Positions 19,742 through 27,900 of a stretch of DNA of 64,000 nucleotides are shown here, one piece after another. Position 1 is the first letter of the stretch; every line of letters starts with the position of its first letter. Source of the stretch: Symsagittifera roscoffensis (lineage: Eukaryota > Xenacoelomorpha > Acoela > Convolutidae); assembly GCF_963678635.1 (NCBI RefSeq), contig NC_087066.1:266201-330200 (forward strand). Direction: 5' to 3'. The translations under genes were made by a program, and so were the position numbers. The notes below the pieces were generated by a model, which was given only the letters and a program-made list of their open reading frames with translations, was not told where the DNA came from and made no database searches.

Positions 19742-21535
19742 CACTTACCGCAAGTGATGGGTGCTTATAACAGCACGGAGCATTCCACCACGGGAATAAG
19801 TCCACATATGATGCTGACGGGTCATGAAAAAGCACTCCCGTTGACGTTCTTCTACCCTGAATATGAAGGGAAGAGGACAGCACCGCAAACGTACGTGCGG
19901 GACGTTATCAGAAGACAACAGGGCCTCAATGACTTATGCAGGAGGAATACGCAACAGGCGCAGATTAGACAAAAAAGGAGGTTTGATAAGAGGACAGCCG
20001 ATGCAAAAGCCTATTCAGTTGGCGATTACGTCTGGGTGTTCCAGGAAGTGGTTCCACCAAAAGGAACCAAGAAACTATTAAAGAAATGGCGTGGTCCATT
20101 TCAGATAACAGAGGTGCATCAAGGAGGTCGTTTTTATCGGCTGAGCACAGGAAGAGCGGCTCATTACGAGAACATCAAACCACACAACGCCTCGTCCGAG
20201 GATTGGTGCATCCCAGCGGACATGCAAGAGGGAGACTATTTAATAGTGGATCCTGCTTGTGAAGTGAATGAAAGGGGTACTCGCGACAAGAACGACGGGA
20301 ATGAGGTGGTGGACGATTGCGATCTACCACTGGATCTCGAGTTGACTGAGCGAGTAGAGGTGGACGATGAAACTCTACCCTATGCCGAAGAAGACTGGGA
20401 TTGCCCAGAACAAACCGAAATTGACAGAGGAATACAGCCTGACTTTCCGCTCACTATGGAGACACGCCAGAGTAAGAGAGGAAAAAACCAGAAGAAATAC
20501 AATCCGTATGGCGAGGACTTCGTTGTAGACCGGATAGTAGTGAGTGATGTCATAGACTCGCTGGTGGGGCTGGACGAAGTAGCGATGCTAGAAGAAATCG
20601 ACCTTGTGAACGATATGGATCAAGATTGGATCGACGATCGATCAGAACCGGAAGTGGAGTTCGAACCAGAGGCGGAACAGACTCATGAGCAAGAACTAAC
20701 AAACTTGCGCGTGCTCGAATGGCTCCATGATCTGCCGACAGATCCAAAAGAGACGATCCTGACGATTCAGGACGTCGATAGGGACGGCGTCAAATACATC
20801 AGTCATGATAATACCGAGTCCAACTGGGTCGCCCCAGATGGTCCTCTACGTGTTCCACAATCCAACCTCGGTCTCCTAGACTTTGGGCGATCGACGGGGA
20901 CGTCGATGGATATTTTTGTCCGGGGAGTGGGGGTAGGACTCACCCACACCGAAAATCTCATGATAAAAAAATTGAAATCGGCAAGGGAAACCGGAGAACT
21001 AGAGACAGAGGGCGAGAATGCTAAGAAACCACCTTTTGGACGAATCTTCGAATCGTATTTTGATCTACCGAACCATTATTCGAACAATATCGTTATAACG
21101 GACAGCGATTTCATACTCACGGAACGCACGTGCGCCATAGCGATAACGGCGGACGTAAGCTTCAAAACAGCACTAGCGGCCGACTTTAAAAGAGAGTACA
21201 AGAATATCGAGTTTTTGTGGAAACAGAGGCCGGGTGTAGGAGGAATGATAGCGTTGCCTCCTGTTGCATCACAGATACCAGGGAAATATTTGTGTTTTTT
21301 GGTCACGAAAGCTACTGATAGGCAACACGTGAATCCGGAGAGCTTGGTATTGGCCTTGACTCGACTTAGGGATTTCCTGGTTGAGAGAGGTGTGACCTCT
21401 CTCTCATCGCCAGTTTATGATCCCAATAGAGGGAAGCTACACCCGAGAGAGTTGTACGCTCTTGTGCATGTGATATTTTTAGAGACTGACATAGAGGTTT
21501 ACTTACATAAAAAATACTATCTGAGTATATGCTAA
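19742..21535 (+). CDS. Pol polyprotein, part 2: integrase C-terminus and macrodomain-like module
   Basis: Same frame as part 1 after the second UAG; first ATG 19757, terminator UAA. The start finishes the integrase core. A GPY/F-type C-terminal module follows (KKLLKKWRGPFQITEV; residues about 105-125, counted from the GTG at 19754). An acidic linker comes next (about 160-330). The last ~150 residues, from about 444, resemble a macrodomain (ADP-ribose-binding fold): CAIAITADVSFKTALAADFK, then YLCFLVTKATDR, then LRDFLVERGVTSLSSPVYD, and a final TDIEVYLH strand. This is the strand order and spacing I associate with OARD1-like macrodomains. The usual Gly-rich IGCGLD loop is replaced by VYDPNRGKL, so ligand binding is uncertain. 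Confidence 0.85.
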   Translation, partial: HLPQVMGAYNSTEHSTTGISPHMMLTGHEKALPLTFFYPEYEGKRTAPQTYVRDVIRRQQGLNDLCRRNTQQAQIRQKRRFDKRTADAKAYSVGDYVWVFQEVVPPKGTKKLLKKWRGPFQITEVHQGGRFYRLSTGRAAHYENIKPHNASSEDWCIPADMQEGDYLIVDPACEVNERGTRDKNDGNEVVDDCDLPLDLELTERVEVDDETLPYAEEDWDCPEQTEIDRGIQPDFPLTMETRQSKRGKNQKKYNPYGEDFVVDRIVVSDVIDSLVGLDEVAMLEEIDLVNDMDQDWIDDRSEPEVEFEPEAEQTHEQELTNLRVLEWLHDLPTDPKETILTIQDVDRDGVKYISHDNTESNWVAPDGPLRVPQSNLGLLDFGRSTGTSMDIFVRGVGVGLTHTENLMIKKLKSARETGELETEGENAKKPPFGRIFESYFDLPNHYSNNIVITDSDFILTERTCAIAITADVSFKTALAADFKREYKNIEFLWKQRPGVGGMIALPPVASQIPGKYLCFLVTKATDRQHVNPESLVLALTRLRDFLVERGVTSLSSPVYDPNRGKLHPRELYALVHVIFLETDIEVYLHKKYYLSIC

Positions 21536-21722
21536 GAATTGCGCTCGGCGATAAGTGGTTTTTATTAAGTTATTCGATAGGAATTAGAGTCAAGTTTTAG
21601 ATTAGGTTAGGTCTTAGGTACAGTATTAGGGATTAGGTTTTTATGTGATAGTATAGGTGTGTGATGTTTATGTGTTTATGTTATGTTATTGTCATGATAT
21701 GATTTGTGTTAGTGTCATAAAA

Positions 21723-21742
21723 GACCTGGGGCACCCCAGGTC
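21723..21742 (+). other. Hairpin a upstream of ORF3
   Basis: GACCTGGG and CCCAGGTC pair perfectly around the tetraloop GCAC. The GC-rich 8-bp stem is very stable for its size and stands out in AT-rich surroundings. Confidence 0.7.
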
Positions 21743-21784
21743 ATCAAGGTGACAGCGCACATTCGTGCTACTCTGACAAAAGTG

Positions 21785-21803
21785 AAGGTGGACGATCCAC
21801 CTT
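21785..21803 (+). other. Hairpin b upstream of ORF3
   Basis: AAGGTGGA and TCCACCTT pair perfectly around the CGA loop, 43 nt downstream of hairpin a. Confidence 0.65.
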
Positions 21804-21999
21804 GGTGCTAAAATTTTAAATCAGAATTGAAAAAGAGAATTTCAATGGAGAGTTTTAGAGAATTGATTGATGTTGCATCTTAAAATGATGGTTCTAAGTC
21901 GCGACCTGTCTTTTAGATCTTGATTGATCGGAAATTGTTTACTGACACTAAATCAGAAGAGACAGAAAGAGATTACACAAAGAATCAACACGAAAAGAA

Positions 22000-24900
22000 A
22001 TGGGAGATACTAACGAACTCATGGAATTCCTCTCAGCGAGTCTAGGAGCGACTCTAGACGAGATCTATCAGCGGCTGATCGATTGTGACTTTACACGAGA
22101 AGACCCGGGGTTGGCGATGTTTGTGGTCGCACTCCTCAATGCACTGGGAAGAGAGGGTCGAGGGAATCGCCCTACAGAAGTCGTGTTGATGTTGGCCTTC
22201 GGTGAGTCCGGGACCGCCGAGAGAGGCCGAAACCGATTGATGAGATGGAGGCGCGGAGAAATGTCTGGCCACGACCTGGCTCGTGAGCCGGGACTAGGTG
22301 AGCAAAGGGACCACCGGCTAGGTGAGATGCCCTTACCCGCCCAACCTGCGCAGCTACTAATTGGAGCGAAGAGACAGCGTGATGGGCCAGGCCCGTCACA
22401 CTCGGTCGACTCTCCAACGGCTGCTCCTCCCCTGAAGAGAGTGAGAGTGAGCGAGATAGAGATCCAGACGTCGGAAACGATCGAGACACTGGAGAAGAAG
22501 GAGAGGGATCAGACTGAGCTGTGTGCCAAACTTCAGGAGTACAGGACCATAGCTCGGGAGAGAGACGAATGGAAAAAGAAATTCGAAGATCTGCAGGTGG
22601 CCTACAAGGAGGATGAGATAAAGCACCTGAAGGAGCTGTATATGGCGAAGGTGAGCCAAGCGTCACCGGAAATCCTGGCGAGCATGAGACCCTCGGAGGG
22701 ATCTAACGACACACGCCCCAGGACAACAGTGCAGGAGCTGTGCGCATCGAGAGGACCTGAGGTTCTGGATTTGCGTGCATCAAGGGGGCCCGAGGCTCCT
22801 CAGCAGACGCGACCGTCTGCTTCGAATCAGAGGTGCACGATACCAGACCCTTCGGACACCTATCTAGCTCCTCAATTCCAGGAATCATTCAACCAAGTGG
22901 CCAGAGCCGCAATGGATGAAATCAACAGAGGCACTGAGCGGACACTGGCTAGGATCGTTCCTTCCCAGCGTCGTGATCATTCATCAGATGGCTCTGAGCG
23001 AGCAACCCGCACGATAGCGTGCTCTGCGCCTGGTGGAGTCTTTGAGAAGTCTCGCGTGGTAGATATCAGGAAGAATCTGATGACACGTCATCAGTTCACG
23101 CAAGTGCCAGCCGAGCATCCTCGAGCCTGCTTGAATGACATGAGCTGGAACCCCGCCACGAGCGACCAAGTAATTTCCCCAGGGAGTCGTCATTTGATCA
23201 TTGGAGACAGTCTGGTGAGAGATCTGAATGAGATCTTCGTCTATGGTCAGACCACCACTCTGTCCTTTGGAGGAGCCTCAGTGGCTCAGGTTATCAAAAT
23301 GATGGAGTTCCAGGGCGAGGATCATCTGGATACGTTAATAATAATGCTGGGGACTAATGACGTCTCGAGAGCCCCCGTAACTCCAGAGAACAAGTGGGAA
23401 CCTCTGTTGGTGTGTCTAGTGAACGAATTGAAAGAAAAGTATAGACCCAGGCTCGTGATCCTGTGTACGATACCACCAAATCCTTTGGTGGGCACTATAG
23501 CTGCAGATTTCATGAATGGCAACGTGACGCGGTGGAATGAAATGACCCGCAGTCTGGTGAGGAACAATCCTGGCGAGTTGCGACTCCTGGATCTTGAAAA
23601 TATGCTACGCATGACTGATCACATCGAGCTCACCAGAGATGGAGTGCACTTCAATAGCCAACGAGGAAGGCATTGGATTAACGATGTGTTTCAGACGCAG
23701 TTGAGAGAAGTGGAGCAAGAGTTGAGGGCGACCGGTTCTTTGGCTCGGACCAATTTGACCGGAGGGAGTAGAATAAGGGCAACCGTGCCCGAATCCCTCG
23801 CCAACCGCCTAGGGCCCTTGGCAACGGAGACGGTTGGAGCCGTAACCGTCGCTCCGAGCTCAAACGTGAGAGACAGGCTGGGGACTGCCCCTCCTCCCAG
23901 GCCGCAATCGATTGGAAGCCGACTCGGCAGATCGGTGGAACAAAGTAATAGAAACAACTCCCAGACCGCGTCTAGGAGGAATGATTCGCCTGCCACGACA
24001 AATCCTGCTTCGACGGCAGGACCGTCGACAAGTACCGTGCTAGCGGAGGGAATTGAATCTGGCAGCAGATTGCTTTGGAAAAGATCAGATCCTAGCCATT
24101 GGGGTCAGTATAAGACGGACATGTCGGCGAAGTTGAATATGAATACCCTGACGTGTCGGGAAGATGTGATGAGAATGACTGGCGGTGAAAGTCCCACAGT
24201 GTCGCGACTTTATCGGATACCGGGCGTAGATTGGCTGCTAGCACAGCAGGAGAAATTCAGCTCCTCGACCTCACTCCGACATGCGGACTTGGATGGATTG
24301 CCTCATGACAATACCTTTGGACCTCTAAACACCCGGTCGCTCACCGACGTTCGAGATAGGACCCGGGAAAGGACACCACCTGTGCGCAAAGGCAAGTTCC
24401 AGACGGAGAACAAGCCCAACAACAAACATCACAAGATGTTTAGACAATTCGCTAAACCACCCGGTCAGACGCCGGGCGAGTATTCAAGGGATTACCCCCG
24501 AACCACAACAGTGGTTGGAGACGATAAGAGATATGGGAACCTGAAGGCCCCAATAGGCGATGGCCTTTTTGCAGCTTATGATCCCTTGGACATGAAGGCT
24601 GCCAAGTATCTGGTTGTGGCCGGCTCCGATTATCTCTATACACCCCGTTCTCTATTCTGGCCCGATGTGATTTTCTTAACGGCGCCTAAGCTGGACTGGG
24701 GACAGGCGATAGGCATGATGATAAGTGTACGGAGAGTGGTCAGCATGGAGCCGCAGGTGATAGTGGTTGCAGGCTCGAATGATCATCTACAAAGCAGAGG
24801 CTTATTGTCACGTCTGACGGATGGATCGATCCCGAGTAACGAAGTTATAGGTGAAGCGATAATGACACTGCTCTCGGCGATGGCCGAGGTAGAGGCAGCA

Positions 24901-27900
24901 GCAAGACAAAGGTTCACCATGAATGTGGTGAAGGTGATCTTCGTATTGTCACCAGGCTACGCTGCGTTGCCTGAACCCCTTCAATTTGTATACACGATGG
25001 TCACGACGATAGCAGAGGGGATATATAACGTGATAATTCCTGCCCCAAACAGAGTGGTGGACCCGGACAATTATTATCCGTCCCGATCTGAGCTTCCCGC
25101 TGTTTGGTCTGACATCTCGAATGCCATACAGGGACTCAGAGATTGTAGCACAACTCGGTTGGTGCTAGATGAAGTTCTGGGGTTGGAGCTGTCCAACTTC
25201 GCAAGATTATTGAAGCTAAGACCAGGGGTAGGTGACGATCATCTGTTAGTACAACAGGTGGCTGATGATCTCTGGTTCAGGCAGATGGATCATAAAGAGA
25301 ATGAGCAGGGAAGGATGATCAGGAAGAACATGACGTCAGCAGAGGAGGACCTCATGGCAATGGCTTTGCGTACGAAGCCACACAACAACATATGGTTGTA
25401 TCTGTCACCGAGGCTGTGCACCTTGGGTGAAGACGCGTTTGAGTATGCGCCGGCAATAATTAAAGAGATACACGCGTATTTGAAGAGTCTACTTGATGCC
25501 CGGGAGTTGGCTGGAGGCAAGATGTTGAAGCTGATGCAAGACGTGAATACGATGTCGCTGGACAAGTTCCAAGCGGACGTGCTGGCCACGAAAGCACAGT
25601 ACGAACGATCGGATGCTATCTTGGGCGGAATGGGAGTGGGATGGACGCCATCTTTCCTATCGACGTGCTATCCGAGGGCATCTAGGAACCTGATCGCAAG
25701 TTTTGTCAAAGACATCAGGAAGTTGTCGATTGGCCTGGTGTTAGCCTTATACGTGACATTTGGTCATGAAAACTTTGTGAAAGGACCGGCAAACCTCTTT
25801 ACCCAAGCGTTGGCCGATTTGAGGTTGGATGGACTCTTGACCCTGATTGCCATGACCTATGGTCGACTGGGAGACTTGCTTGTGCTATTGCGTTACCCTG
25901 AACAACTGCAGGGACCCAGTCGTGAGTTCAATGCACTGTTGGAAACCGCCTCGCTCAAGAAGATGAAAGACTGGAGGACTCTCCTACTTCAATACCTCCT
26001 GCAACAGAACAGAAGCGTAACAGGAGAGGACAAAGTGGCGACGAACGCAAGCGAATGTAAACAGTATTGTGGCATGCCCTTACTAACAGACTTAGCTGTC
26101 ATGATGCGGATTGATCCGTTGGCTCTGGTCCACGGACTGAGGGAATTCGTCACAGTGGTGTATGGACCGGTAATGTCCTTTGCGTTCCCGGATGTGCAAG
26201 TTAAAGCGTACAGGAATTCAGTGTTGTACGTCAACCTGGTCTCAGTAGTGGATTGTTCCGTGCTGAATTGGGTAGAGCAGAGTGAACTGAGAAAGCTGGC
26301 TAGCGATGATAGGCTGTTCGGAAGAATAGCAGAGCCAGGTTGGGTGTTGATGGATTTCAACAACCACTTCAAATGCCGAATGGGTCGTGAGGATCTGTCC
26401 CACATCCAGTTCAACCCAAAACTCTGGAATCTGAGACCAGTGGTGAAAGATACAGGAGAGGCTGTGGTAGTACCTCAATTGCCGGGAGCCTATGCCCATG
26501 CAAAAGAGAATCAACAAACATGGCTTCCTGGGTCCAGGCCGCTGCCGGACCAATGCCATCGATATCCACCGATAAGGAGGATGTTGTTGGGAGTCACATC
26601 TCCCATCATTGCCCCTCGTATCGGAGCAGCTCGTGACGCGGAGAAGAGAATGCTGAAGTGGAGTGGAGGGATGGAGCCGCGCTTCATCAGCTGGAACGTC
26701 GCTGCCGCGCATACGTTCGACTTCTCATTCCCCGATGCCTGGAGCAGGAAGAAGATCAAAGCACTACCCTCCAGGAGACCGGAGGTCTCGGCTGAAACGT
26801 GGAACGAAGTGTATTCTTCCGCGGATGACTTATCGAGACTGAAGTGGTCAGGAGAAGCGAAGGTGGTGATGCAGGAAGTGGCAAGAGAGAGCAGAGGAGG
26901 CTCATATGTAACGATAGAAGACCTGGCCCCACACGGCGAGGAGTTGGTAGAGTTCCTGGTCGATGAAGAATTGTTTTATCATGCAGGAGACATGGCCGTA
27001 CCGGCTCGGCCGGATTCGGGCGCAGACGCACGACAAGGACCCTCGGGACCTAGGCCGAAACCTGATGCGGACGACGATGAATTGATGGATCAGGACGATA
27101 ACGATGATGGGACCGGAAGCAAGACGGAGAAATCGGGAGAGACCGATCTAGGAGCGTTGGAAAGGGACTTGCTGGAGTACCGGTTCAGTGAAGATGACGA
27201 TGGGGAAGTCGATGGGAGTTTGTTGTTAATGGCACCATCGTCCTTCATGTCTCCTACAAAGGAGGCGTCAGCCGACCTATCTCCGATGGACCCAATAAGC
27301 CAGGCTAGAGAGTGCCGAAGCAGGGATCCGCAGAAACTGCTTTATGAGTCACCAAGGAGGAGGAAAATCGAAGAGTCAATGAAGATATCGTTCCTCAGCA
27401 CATTGCCAGAAGAAGAATGGGAAAGATATCAAATGGAGTTGGAAGGCAAGACAGGAGCAATCTGGAGCCGAGTAAACTTCATGGAGAAATCTTGGGACGT
27501 GATAAGACGATATGGGACGCAGTCCATAATGAAGGTGGGATTGAACCAACCCATTATGCGTGAGGTCCTGGAGAAAATAGTGAGCTCCATGGAGTCGGAT
27601 GTTCTGACCGAGTCAGTAACAGAAGACAGTGCCGATGATCAGAATGTTGCAAAGAAATTACCTGTCAGACGAGCCAGGAAAGGGCTGAAGCGACTAAAAG
27701 GGAAGACAGGAAGTCGAGCCATGAACCCGAGAGTGGTGAAGTCAAGAGCCAACGCAGTGGTGACCTCTTTAACGAGCGCAGGTCGTTCAGGCGAGAGCGG
27801 GCAGGGAGATAGTACAACGCTGACAGGGGGAGAAAAAGAGAATCTGATACCCCCTATGCTCTTAGCAGGTCTGACCGTAACCGCCACAAGGTCGAAGAAG

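Larger units (their letters stand above)
21536..21999 (+). other. Pol-ORF3 intergenic stretch
   Basis: 460 nt with no ATG-started frame of note. A TTAGG/GTTATG-rich stretch (about 21590-21720) precedes two perfect hairpins. A good initiation context (AAAGAAATGG) sits at the ORF3 start. ORF3 must be reached by splicing, internal initiation or a separate promoter. I could not identify a specific splice acceptor. Confidence 0.6.
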
